Assembly: GCA_020846375.1 (NCBI GenBank) | Contig: JADLDZ010000401.1 | Span: forward strand, 1 to 8,390 | Length of the DNA stretch: 8,390 nucleotides | Direction of reading: 5' to 3' | Source: Nitrospirales bacterium | Lineage (GTDB): Bacteria > Nitrospirota > Thermodesulfovibrionia > Thermodesulfovibrionales > Dissulfurispiraceae | In this document: positions 1 through 6,243 of the stretch, one piece after another | How the letters are laid out: the number at the start of each line of letters is the position of its first letter | How positions within the stretch are numbered: position 1 is the first letter of the stretch | Position numbers and translations under genes: made by a program | The notes under the pieces: model-generated | Databases searched by the model: none | What the model was told of the DNA's origin: nothing | Seen by the model: the letters and a program-made list of their open reading frames with translations, nothing else

Positions 1-45
1 AAATATCCCGTAGTGAAGCTGGTGAACGGAGGTCCCCTTGGCTAA
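1..45 (+). CDS. Possible 3' end of an upstream gene (partial, unidentified)
   Basis: The first reading frame is open from the window edge to a TAA at 43-45 and would encode the tail KYPVVKLVNGGPLG. If real, it overlaps the TTG start of cbiP by 8 bases, which matches the overlapping style of the rest of the cluster. Only 14 codons are visible, so the product cannot be named, and an open frame this short can arise by chance. A competing possibility is that the upstream gene ends at the TAG at 11-13 in the second frame. Another cobalamin gene is likely from context, but this is inference. Confidence 0.4.
   Translation, partial: KYPVVKLVNGGPLG
26..33 (+). promoter_or_regulatory. Ribosome binding site of cbiP
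   Basis: ACGGAGGT at 26-33 is a near-perfect Shine-Dalgarno sequence, four bases before the TTG at 38. It supports the TTG rather than the in-frame ATG at 53. Starting at 53 would also remove the first residues of the strand that leads into the P-loop. Confidence 0.7.
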
Positions 46-1549
46 AGCGCTCATGGTGCAGGGCACGGGATCGGGTGCGGGGAAGAGCCTCATCGCCGCG
101 GCCCTGTGCAGGATTTTCAGAGAGAAAGGAATCAATGTCGCCCCCTTCAAGGCCCAGAATATGGCCCTGAATTCCGCCATCACCATCGAAGGCGGGGAGA
201 TAGGGAGGGCGCAGGTGCTCCAGGCGGAGGCGGCGGGGGTGGAGCCCACCGTGGACATGAACCCCATCCTGCTCAAGGCCTCGGGTGAAATGGGCTCGCA
301 GGTGGTCATCCAGGGGAAGGTCCATTCCTGCATGAAGGCGCAGGAATATTACGCGTTCAAGAAGGAGGCCTGGAAGGCGGTCCAGGCGTCCTGGCGCAGG
401 CTTTCACGGAAGCACGACCTCATCATCCTGGAGGGCGCGGGCAGCCCCGCGGAAATCAACCTCATGGACGTGGACATCGTCAATATGGCGGCTGCCCGGC
501 TGGCGAAGGCCCCGGTGCTCCTGGTGGGGGACATCGACAAGGGGGGGGTATTCGCCTCCCTCTACGGGACGGTCAAGCTTCTCGGCAGGGACAGCAAACG
601 TATCAAAGGCTTCATTATCAACAAGTTCAGGGGAGATCTCGCGATCCTCGCCCCGGGTCTCGACATGATACGGCTCAAGACAGGCACACCGGTGCTGGGG
701 GTTCTGCCCTATATAAAGGATATCGGACTCCCCGAAGAGGATGGGCTTGCGCTCCAGAGGCTTTCCACCGGGTATACGGCGCACCGCTCCGAGATCAGGA
801 TCGTGGTGGTGCGGCTGCGCTTTATCTCCAACTTTACGGACTTCGATCCCTTCTTCCACGAGCCGGACGTGGAGGTCCTCTTCTCCCGGAATCCGGCGGA
901 CATCGAGAATGCGGACCTCGTCATCGTGCCCGGCTCCAAGAACACGGTGAAGGACCTGCTCGACCTGCGGGAACAGGGCCTTGACAGGAACATACGCCGG
1001 GCCTATGAAAAGGGGGCGCAGATCATCGGTATGTGCGGAGGCTACCAGATGCTCGGGGAGAAGATCCTCGATCCCGGAGGTGTGGAGAGCCCGCACCGGG
1101 AGATGGAAGGCATCGGCCTGCTGCGTATCGAGACGATCTTTGGAAAAGAGAAGGTCACCTGCCGATCCGAGGCGCAGGTCTCCCATGCCCCGTGGCTCGC
1201 GGAATACGGGGTGCCGCAGGAATCCTCCCTGAGGGGGTACGAGATTCACATGGGAGAGAGCAGCGGAGAGCTGGGGCTCTTCCGGGTGAAGAGACATTCC
1301 GGCCCCCGCCGGTCTGCCCTGGACGGCTCGCGCAGCGGCAACTGCTGGGGCACGTACCTGCACGGCATTTTCGACAACGACGCGTTCCGCCGGGGGGTCA
1401 TCAACGACCTGCGCCGGCGGAAGGGGCTTCCCTCCCTCGATTCCGGGGTAAATTACAACGCGCTCAAGGAGCAGGCCCTCGACCGCCTTGCCGCCACGGT
1501 GCGGGACAACCTGGACATGAAGTTCATCGAGGGATTGATCGGACTATGA
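38..1549 (+). CDS. cbiP: Cobyric acid synthase (CbiP/CobQ)
   Basis: This cytoplasmic, glutamine- and ATP-dependent amidotransferase amidates the b, d, e and g carboxylates of adenosylcobyrinic acid a,c-diamide to give adenosylcobyric acid. The 503 residues match the usual family length. The N-terminal synthetase domain opens with the P-loop GTGSGAGKS (residues 9-17), then the family-typical APFKAQNMALNS (35-46), EIGRAQ (54-59) and MNPILLK (74-80), and later GDIDKGGVF (164-172). The C-terminal class I-like glutaminase domain has its nucleophile Cys333 in GMCGGYQMLG, the segment GYEIHMG (400-406), and His442 in YLHGIFDN. The start is a TTG with a strong ribosome binding site. The stop overlaps the cbiB start as ATGA, so translation is probably coupled. 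A run of eight G (541-548) falls inside the conserved DKGGVF segment, and the frame is intact across it. I use the cbi name because the neighbouring genes belong to the anaerobic route; the same enzyme is called CobQ elsewhere. Confidence 0.97.
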   Translation: MAKALMVQGTGSGAGKSLIAAALCRIFREKGINVAPFKAQNMALNSAITIEGGEIGRAQVLQAEAAGVEPTVDMNPILLKASGEMGSQVVIQGKVHSCMKAQEYYAFKKEAWKAVQASWRRLSRKHDLIILEGAGSPAEINLMDVDIVNMAAARLAKAPVLLVGDIDKGGVFASLYGTVKLLGRDSKRIKGFIINKFRGDLAILAPGLDMIRLKTGTPVLGVLPYIKDIGLPEEDGLALQRLSTGYTAHRSEIRIVVVRLRFISNFTDFDPFFHEPDVEVLFSRNPADIENADLVIVPGSKNTVKDLLDLREQGLDRNIRRAYEKGAQIIGMCGGYQMLGEKILDPGGVESPHREMEGIGLLRIETIFGKEKVTCRSEAQVSHAPWLAEYGVPQESSLRGYEIHMGESSGELGLFRVKRHSGPRRSALDGSRSGNCWGTYLHGIFDNDAFRRGVINDLRRRKGLPSLDSGVNYNALKEQALDRLAATVRDNLDMKFIEGLIGL

Positions 1550-2586
1550 GCCCGTACCAGGAATCCACCCCGCTGCTCGTTTCCCCCCTTGTGCTCGTCG
1601 CGGCGCTCCTGCTCGACAGCATCATCGGGGATCCACGCTGGATGCCCCATCCGGTACGGTGCATCGGGAGCGCCATATGCCGCACGGAGGCTTTTCTGCG
1701 CCGCTTTTTCAGGACCCCTTCACAGGAGCGGCGGGCGGGACTGCTCCTGGTATTCCTGATCGTCGTACCGGTATTCCTGGTTACCTTTCTCATCAACTCC
1801 CTGCTTTTACGGACGGGAGGGGGGATGGCCGCATGGTATGCGCCCCTCTCCCTCCTCTCCCTGGCGCTCCTCATCTTCCTGACGGCGACCACGGTGGCGA
1901 CCCGTGAGCTCATCCGCTCCGCACGGGACGTGATGCGGCCTCTGCAGGAGGGGGATCTGGAGACGGCGCGCCGCAACCTGGGCATGATCGTGGGCAGGGA
2001 CACCCATTCCCTCACCGACAGAGAGGTGCTGAAGGCCACCATGGAGACCCTCGCGGAAAACCTCTCCGACGGCATTATCGCGCCCGTCTTCTACCTCACG
2101 ATCGGCGGGCTCCCCCTGGCAATGGCGTACAAGGCGGTTAACACCCTCGATTCCATGGTGGGGTATAAGAACGAACGGTACCTGCATTTCGGACGGGCCG
2201 CGGCCCGCCTGGATGATGCCGTCAATTTTGTTCCCGCGCGGATAAGCGGTATAATTATCGTCATCGCCTCATGGATCGCGTACTGCTCCCTCGCCACGGC
2301 CCGCAGCGCATGGAAGACCATGCTCCGGGACGGCGGGAAGCATGCGAGCCCCAACAGCGGGGTGCCGGAGGCGGCCATGGCGGGAGCCATCGGGGTGAGG
2401 ATGGGAGGCCCGTCCACATACGGGGGCATGCTGGTGGAAAAACCCTATATCGGAGAAGCGAGAATCGGGGACCAGGCAGCGGCATTCATGACCGCTTCGG
2501 AAAGCACGGTGCGCATCGTCAAGATAGCCTCCCTGCTGTCGGGCGCGGCGGCAACAATCATTCTGGCTGCGAGGAGCTCACTATGA
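1546..2586 (+). CDS. cbiB: Adenosylcobinamide-phosphate synthase (CbiB), membrane protein
   Basis: CbiB joins (R)-1-amino-2-propanol phosphate to the f propionate of adenosylcobyric acid. It is an inner-membrane protein. At 346 residues it is slightly longer than the roughly 320 usual for the family. The N-terminal LDSIIGDPRWMPHPVRCIG (23-41) is the family signature. Further conserved blocks are IVGRDT (148-153), AENLSDGIIAPVFY (170-183), YKAVNTLDSMVGYK (195-208), AARLDD (219-224) and SPNSGVPEAAMAGA (268-281). Hydrophobic stretches near residues 10-28, 65-88, 98-118, 232-252 and 327-342 are candidate membrane segments. The frame stays open upstream into cbiP as far as 1033, but the ATG at 1546 sits just before the signature and gives the ATGA overlap with cbiP, so it is clearly preferred. 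The ribosome binding site is weak (GAGGGA, about 11 bases upstream), which suggests coupling to cbiP translation. The next gene produces its co-substrate. Confidence 0.96.
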   Translation: MSPYQESTPLLVSPLVLVAALLLDSIIGDPRWMPHPVRCIGSAICRTEAFLRRFFRTPSQERRAGLLLVFLIVVPVFLVTFLINSLLLRTGGGMAAWYAPLSLLSLALLIFLTATTVATRELIRSARDVMRPLQEGDLETARRNLGMIVGRDTHSLTDREVLKATMETLAENLSDGIIAPVFYLTIGGLPLAMAYKAVNTLDSMVGYKNERYLHFGRAAARLDDAVNFVPARISGIIIVIASWIAYCSLATARSAWKTMLRDGGKHASPNSGVPEAAMAGAIGVRMGGPSTYGGMLVEKPYIGEARIGDQAAAFMTASESTVRIVKIASLLSGAAATIILAARSSL

Positions 2587-3710
2587 CAGAACAAAACTCT
2601 TTCTCCCGGAAGCATACGGGAATGCATGGCGGCAATATCTACCGGGTAGCGGAGCAACTGGGCATCGAGGAGAGCGGGCTTATCGACTTCAGCGCCTCCA
2701 TCAACCCCCTCGGCGTCCCGAAAAGCGTGATGTCCGATATGAAGGACGCCATGAAGCAGCTCTGCCACTATCCCGACCCCGATACCAAGCAGCTCCGGCT
2801 CTGGCTCGCGAAGCACATGGACCTGAACCCACAATCCCTCATCTGCGGCAACGGGAGCACCGAGCTCATCTACCTCGTTGTCCGCGCCCTTCAGCCCGAG
2901 AGAGTGCTCATCCCCGCTCCCTCCTTTTCGGAATACGAGAGGGCGGTCAACGACCCCTCGAGGGTATCCTGGCACATCCTCTGGGAGAAGAACGGGTTCG
3001 CGGTCAACCCTGACCGGTTCATTGCCGACATGGCGGGCAAGACAGACGCGGCGACCTACCGATCGGCCCTCACCACCTCGGTGGACATGGCCTTCCTGTG
3101 CAATCCCAACAATCCCACGGGGAATCTGCTCTCCCGGGAGGACATGCTGAAGATCGCGGATGCGGCGAAGAGTCTGAAGTGCTTTCTCGTCGTGGATGAG
3201 GCCTTCATCGATTTCGTGCCGGACTCCTCCATTATCAGGGAGGTCGAGAGGAACCCCTACCTTATCGTGCTGCGTTCGCTCACGAAATTCTTCGCCCTCT
3301 CGGGCATCCGGGTCGGCTTCGGGGTCTTCCCCTCTTCCATCATCGACGTCGTCAGGGGATACAAGGAGCCCTGGACGGTGAATACCCTCGCGCAGGTGGC
3401 GGGGATCGCCGCCCTGAACGACACCGCCTACCAGGAGGAGACCTTCCGGGTGGTGCGGAACGAGAAAAAAGTGATGGAGGACGGGTTCAGACTCCTCGGA
3501 ATCGATTATTTCCCCTCCCCGGTGAATTATTATCTGCTCAAGCGGGACAATGCCCAGGAGATCGCCGCCGCCCTCCTGAAGAAAGGCATCATGGTGCGGG
3601 ACTGCTCCAGCTTCATGGGGCTCGACGGGACGTATCTCAGGGTGGCGGTGAAGTCGAACAGGGAGAACATGCGTCTGCTGAAGGAGCTTGCACCGGTATG
3701 CATGGCATAG
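2583..3710 (+). CDS. cobD: L-threonine-O-3-phosphate decarboxylase (CobD type, PLP enzyme)
   Basis: This is a fold-type I PLP enzyme of the histidinol-phosphate aminotransferase family. In cobalamin clusters such enzymes decarboxylate L-threonine phosphate to (R)-1-amino-2-propanol phosphate, the CbiB co-substrate. The 375 residues fit the family. The N-terminal HTGMHGGN (11-18) and FSASINPLG (36-44) are typical of CobD rather than HisC. Further landmarks are GNGSTELI (89-96), NPNNPTG (174-180), VVDEAFIDF (203-211), the predicted Schiff-base Lys235 in SLTKFFALSGIRVGF, and the substrate carboxylate-binding Arg353 in YLRVAV. The start ATG at 2583 overlaps the cbiB stop as ATGA and has GAGGAG at 2571-2576, six bases upstream. 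A longer open frame to 2271 is overlap within cbiB. HisC activity cannot be excluded from motifs alone, but the position next to cbiB makes CobD by far the likelier role. No C-terminal extra domain is present. In Pseudomonas-style nomenclature this gene is cobC. Confidence 0.93.
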   Translation: MTEQNSFSRKHTGMHGGNIYRVAEQLGIEESGLIDFSASINPLGVPKSVMSDMKDAMKQLCHYPDPDTKQLRLWLAKHMDLNPQSLICGNGSTELIYLVVRALQPERVLIPAPSFSEYERAVNDPSRVSWHILWEKNGFAVNPDRFIADMAGKTDAATYRSALTTSVDMAFLCNPNNPTGNLLSREDMLKIADAAKSLKCFLVVDEAFIDFVPDSSIIREVERNPYLIVLRSLTKFFALSGIRVGFGVFPSSIIDVVRGYKEPWTVNTLAQVAGIAALNDTAYQEETFRVVRNEKKVMEDGFRLLGIDYFPSPVNYYLLKRDNAQEIAAALLKKGIMVRDCSSFMGLDGTYLRVAVKSNRENMRLLKELAPVCMA

Positions 3711-5110
3711 TGATCGCCGGAACGCACAGCGGGTGCGGCAAGACGACGGTGAGCCTCGGGATCCTCGCCGCGCTGCGGGAGAGGGGACTCCGGGTGCAGT
3801 CCTTCAAGACCGGGCCCGACTTCATCGATGCGGGCCTCCACCGGATCATCACCGGGAGACCGTCGCGGAACCTCGACATCTGGATGTGCGGAGCGGAGGA
3901 AGTGGCGCGGTGCTTCACCCGCCATGCGGAAGATGCGGACATTGCGGTGGTGGAGGGCGTCATGGGGATGTACGACGGCGACTTCAGCACCGCGTCCCTG
4001 GCCCGTCTCCTCGGCCTGCCCGTGGTCCTTGTCGTCGATGCGTACGGGATGGCGGAAAGCGCGGCGGCGGTGGTGAAGGGGTTCATGACCTACGGCGCGC
4101 CCGCCCCCTCCTTTGCAGGGGTCATTTTCAACCGGGTGGCTTCGGAAAGCCATTTCGCGCGGTTAAAGGAGTGCATCCGCGACATCCCGGTCCTGGGATA
4201 CCTTCCGCGGGACCTGGATTTCGAGATCCCCCACCGCCACCTCGGGCTCACCACCGCGGAGGAATCCCCTCTCTCCGATGAGAATATCAGGAAGCTCGCA
4301 GGCGCCATCCTGAAGCATATCGACATCGATGCACTGGTAAAGGGAAGCGGAAGCAGAGGGGGGGGAAGCGGCTCCCTGAAGAGGCCGCCGGTCGTCAGGC
4401 CCGCCGCTTCCTCCCGTCCATCCCTCGCCGTCGCATATGACAGGGCGTTCTGCTTCTACTACGAGGACAACCTGGATGCGCTGCGGGATGCGGGGATCGA
4501 CATCGTCTTCTTCAGCCCCCTCTCCGATCCCCTGCCGCCGGACCATGCAGCCGGGATCTATATCGGAGGAGGATATCCCGAGCTGCATGCAAAGGCGTTG
4601 TCGGAAAATACGTCTCTCCTCTCCGCTCTCCGTGCCTGGTCCTGCGCGGGAAGGCCCCTCTACGCCGAGTGCGGGGGGCTGATGTACCTCTCGCAGGGCA
4701 TCTACGATTTCGAAGGGACCTTCTTTCCCATGGCGGGGATCCTGCCCTTCCCGACGCAGATGAAGAAGGGGAGGGCGCATCTCGGCTACCGGGAGATCGT
4801 GCTGGAGGCGGAGTGCATCCTGGGCGGAAAGGGCGACGTCTGCAGGGGGCACGAGTTCCATTATTCGGAGATCAGGAAGGGTGCGGAAGAAGGGAGCAAC
4901 GGAGATGCCGGAGACGGAGAAAGCCCGGGGCGTCCTGAGGAGAAGGCCCCTGCACCGGCACGGATCTATTCAGTGAGGGACAGGACCGGACGGACGCTGC
5001 CCGGCGAGGGATACCGCGTCAGCAATACCCTCGCGAGCTACATCCATGTCCACTTCGGCAGCAATGCCGCTATTGCAGCACGCTTTGCACATTTCATACA
5101 AGAGAGGTGA
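3698..5110 (+). CDS. cbiA: Cobyrinic acid a,c-diamide synthase (CbiA)
   Basis: CbiA is the glutamine- and ATP-dependent enzyme that amidates the c and then the a carboxylate of cobyrinic acid in the cytoplasm. The 470 residues fit the family. The N-terminal domain has the P-loop GTHSGCGKTT (8-17), FKTGPDFID (36-44), the EGVMGMYDG segment (86-94) and GVIFNRV (141-147). The glutaminase domain has IGGGYPELHA (289-298), the nucleophile Cys325 in YAECGGLMYLS, GHEFHYSE (384-391), and the catalytic His region ASYIHVHFGSN (446-456), where His450 and His452 are candidates. Two low-complexity, Gly/Ser/Pro/charged stretches are unusual. One is the inter-domain linker at about 216-241. The other is an insertion at about 395-420, just after GHEFHYSE. 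The start overlaps cobD by 13 bases and has AAGGAG at 3681-3686. The family also includes Ni-sirohydrochlorin a,c-diamide synthases (CfbB), but the cobalamin context argues against that. Confidence 0.96.
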   Translation: MHGIVIAGTHSGCGKTTVSLGILAALRERGLRVQSFKTGPDFIDAGLHRIITGRPSRNLDIWMCGAEEVARCFTRHAEDADIAVVEGVMGMYDGDFSTASLARLLGLPVVLVVDAYGMAESAAAVVKGFMTYGAPAPSFAGVIFNRVASESHFARLKECIRDIPVLGYLPRDLDFEIPHRHLGLTTAEESPLSDENIRKLAGAILKHIDIDALVKGSGSRGGGSGSLKRPPVVRPAASSRPSLAVAYDRAFCFYYEDNLDALRDAGIDIVFFSPLSDPLPPDHAAGIYIGGGYPELHAKALSENTSLLSALRAWSCAGRPLYAECGGLMYLSQGIYDFEGTFFPMAGILPFPTQMKKGRAHLGYREIVLEAECILGGKGDVCRGHEFHYSEIRKGAEEGSNGDAGDGESPGRPEEKAPAPARIYSVRDRTGRTLPGEGYRVSNTLASYIHVHFGSNAAIAARFAHFIQER

Positions 5111-5116
5111 CGTTCT

Positions 5117-6148
5117 ATGGAAAGCATCATACTGATAGGGCATGGCAGCCCCAAGAGGGACGCAAACAACATCGAGCTGGTCGGCACGCTCCTGCATAAC
5201 ACCATACATCCCGGCTGCACCAACGGGTGCGTCCGCATCGCCTACATGAAATACGGGGAGCCCGACATCCCCGGAGCCATCAGGGCGTCCGTCGAGAGCG
5301 GGTCGAAGAAGGTGGTCGTCCATCCCTACTTCCTGAGCTCGGGCCTGCATGTGACCGAGGACATTCCCGAAATGATACGGGAGGCGGAGGCGCTTTACCC
5401 CGGCGTGGAGTTCGTCTACACGGAACCCCTCGGCACCCATGAGAAGCTGGTCCATGTCATCATGGAGCGGATCTGCACCGCCGGAGGGGTGCTGCTGCCG
5501 GAGGAGATCGAAAAGAAGAGCTTCGATATCCTTACCGGGGAAGCGGACTTCGCCGGCCTCCCCCCGGAGCAGCTCCCCATCATGCAGAGGGTCATCCACT
5601 CCACCGCCGACTTCGAGTTCAGGAAGACCCTCACCTTCCACCCTGAAGCGGTCGCTGCGGGGCTCGCCGCCATAAAGGCGGGAAAGGACATCCTGACCGA
5701 CATCGAGATGGTGCGGACCGGGATCAACAAGAGGTGGCTGAAGCCGTGGGGAGGAAAGGTCCTCTGCACCATTTCCGATGAGGGGGTGATCCGTGCCTCG
5801 AAGGAGACGGGGAAGACCCGTGCGGAGATCGCCATCGAGCAGGGGATCGACGAAGGCGTGGGCATCATCGCCATCGGGAACGCCCCCACCGCACTGCTGA
5901 AGACCATCGAAGTGCTGAACGAGAAGAAGCTGAAGAGCCCTCCCCTCGTCATCGGCGTTCCGGTGGGGTTTGTGAAGGCCTTTGAATCAAAGGCGCTCCT
6001 CGCCACCCAGCGCTTCCCCTTTATCACCGCTTTGAGCAGGAAGGGAGGCACGCCGGTGGCGGTTGCCGTGGTGAACGCCCTATTGAAAATGGCGAATGAG
6101 GAAGCGGCGCAAGAGGAAGAGGTTGCGAGCGGGACCGCGAAAGAGTGA
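5117..6148 (+). CDS. Fused sirohydrochlorin cobaltochelatase (CbiX) and cobalt-precorrin-8X methylmutase (CbiC)
   Basis: The 343-residue protein joins two pathway enzymes. Residues 1 to about 125 match the small, single-domain CbiX, which inserts Co2+ into sirohydrochlorin. They carry LIGHGSPKRDANN with His9, a HPYFLSSGLHV segment with His69 and His78 (candidate metal-binding or catalytic histidines), and EDIPEMI. Residues from about 130 to 327 match CbiC/CobH, which shifts the C-11 methyl to C-12 to give cobyrinic acid. The catalytic His161 lies in QRVIHSTADFEF, followed by DILTDIEMVRTGI (191-203), IAIGNAPTAL (251-260) and VIGVPVGFVKAFESK (278-292). The last 16 residues form an acidic, disordered-looking tail. 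There is no stop or frameshift between the halves. The join is about residues 120-132, with a short linker and no duplicated chelatase domain. The start has AGAGAGG at 5101-5107 and lies 6 bases after the cbiA stop. No single established symbol covers the fusion (cbiX plus cbiC). Confidence 0.93.
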   Translation: MESIILIGHGSPKRDANNIELVGTLLHNTIHPGCTNGCVRIAYMKYGEPDIPGAIRASVESGSKKVVVHPYFLSSGLHVTEDIPEMIREAEALYPGVEFVYTEPLGTHEKLVHVIMERICTAGGVLLPEEIEKKSFDILTGEADFAGLPPEQLPIMQRVIHSTADFEFRKTLTFHPEAVAAGLAAIKAGKDILTDIEMVRTGINKRWLKPWGGKVLCTISDEGVIRASKETGKTRAEIAIEQGIDEGVGIIAIGNAPTALLKTIEVLNEKKLKSPPLVIGVPVGFVKAFESKALLATQRFPFITALSRKGGTPVAVAVVNALLKMANEEAAQEEEVASGTAKE

Positions 6149-6243
6149 GAAAAAATTATACAATTAGGAAAGAGGGACCGCACTGCACCGGGTGAGAGCA
6201 GGAAAGCAGGGATAACAGTGAGGTTTTAGGAGGAGGGTGGAAA
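6149..6243 (+). promoter_or_regulatory. Leader between the biosynthesis block and the cobalt transporter genes
   Basis: This 95-base gap is the only sizeable non-coding stretch. It begins AT-rich (6149-6170), in strong contrast to its surroundings, and includes TATACA at 6157-6162, which resembles a -10 element. I could not find a convincing -35 at the right spacing. The rest is very purine-rich. CACTG at 6181-6185 can pair with CAGTG at 6216-6220 around the smaller pair CTGC/GCAG (6183-6186 with 6198-6201 or 6206-6209), so some RNA structure is possible. I see no B12-box motif, and the gap is too short for a full cobalamin riboswitch. I see no U-tract terminator, so read-through from upstream is also possible. 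Confidence 0.35.
6228..6236 (+). promoter_or_regulatory. Ribosome binding site of cbiM
   Basis: AGGAGGAGG at 6228-6236 offers two overlapping Shine-Dalgarno matches, 7 to 10 bases before the ATG at 6244. This is the strongest ribosome binding site in the window. It fits a gene translated independently, without coupling to the one before. Confidence 0.75.

Noticed and set aside
404..1363. A 319-codon open frame on the minus strand opposite cbiP
   Set aside because: It lies entirely opposite a strongly conserved enzyme, has no recognisable motif or good ribosome binding site, and its Arg/Pro/His/Val-rich composition is typical of antisense frames in GC-rich DNA.
1033..1545. A possible 171-codon N-terminal extension of cbiB
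   Set aside because: It overlaps the end of cbiP out of frame, is Arg/Pro/Gly-rich, and precedes the normal CbiB N-terminus. The ATG at 1546 with the ATGA overlap is the natural start.
6149..6180. Rho-independent terminator after the fusion gene
   Set aside because: There is no GC-rich hairpin followed by a T-run. The A-rich stretch at 6150-6155 on the plus strand could only serve as a U-tract for minus-strand transcription, and no minus-strand gene needs one.
5416..6183. A 255-codon open frame on the minus strand opposite the CbiX-CbiC fusion
   Set aside because: Its Ser/Pro/Phe-rich composition mirrors the coding strand, and every base of significance is explained by the plus-strand gene.
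6145..6195. GTG-initiated 16-codon frame (MRKNYTIRKEGPHCTG) after the fusion gene
   Set aside because: It has no ribosome binding site, is very short, and can arise by chance in the leader.
6149..6220. NiCo (czcD-type) riboswitch
   Set aside because: A single GGGACC and two GCAGG words are suggestive, but I could not draw the expected multi-stem fold with repeated conserved junctions. It is left as a test, not a call.
6149..6243. Cobalamin riboswitch before cbiM
   Set aside because: The gap is only 95 bases and I do not find the conserved B12-box or core motifs. A full element needs roughly twice this length.
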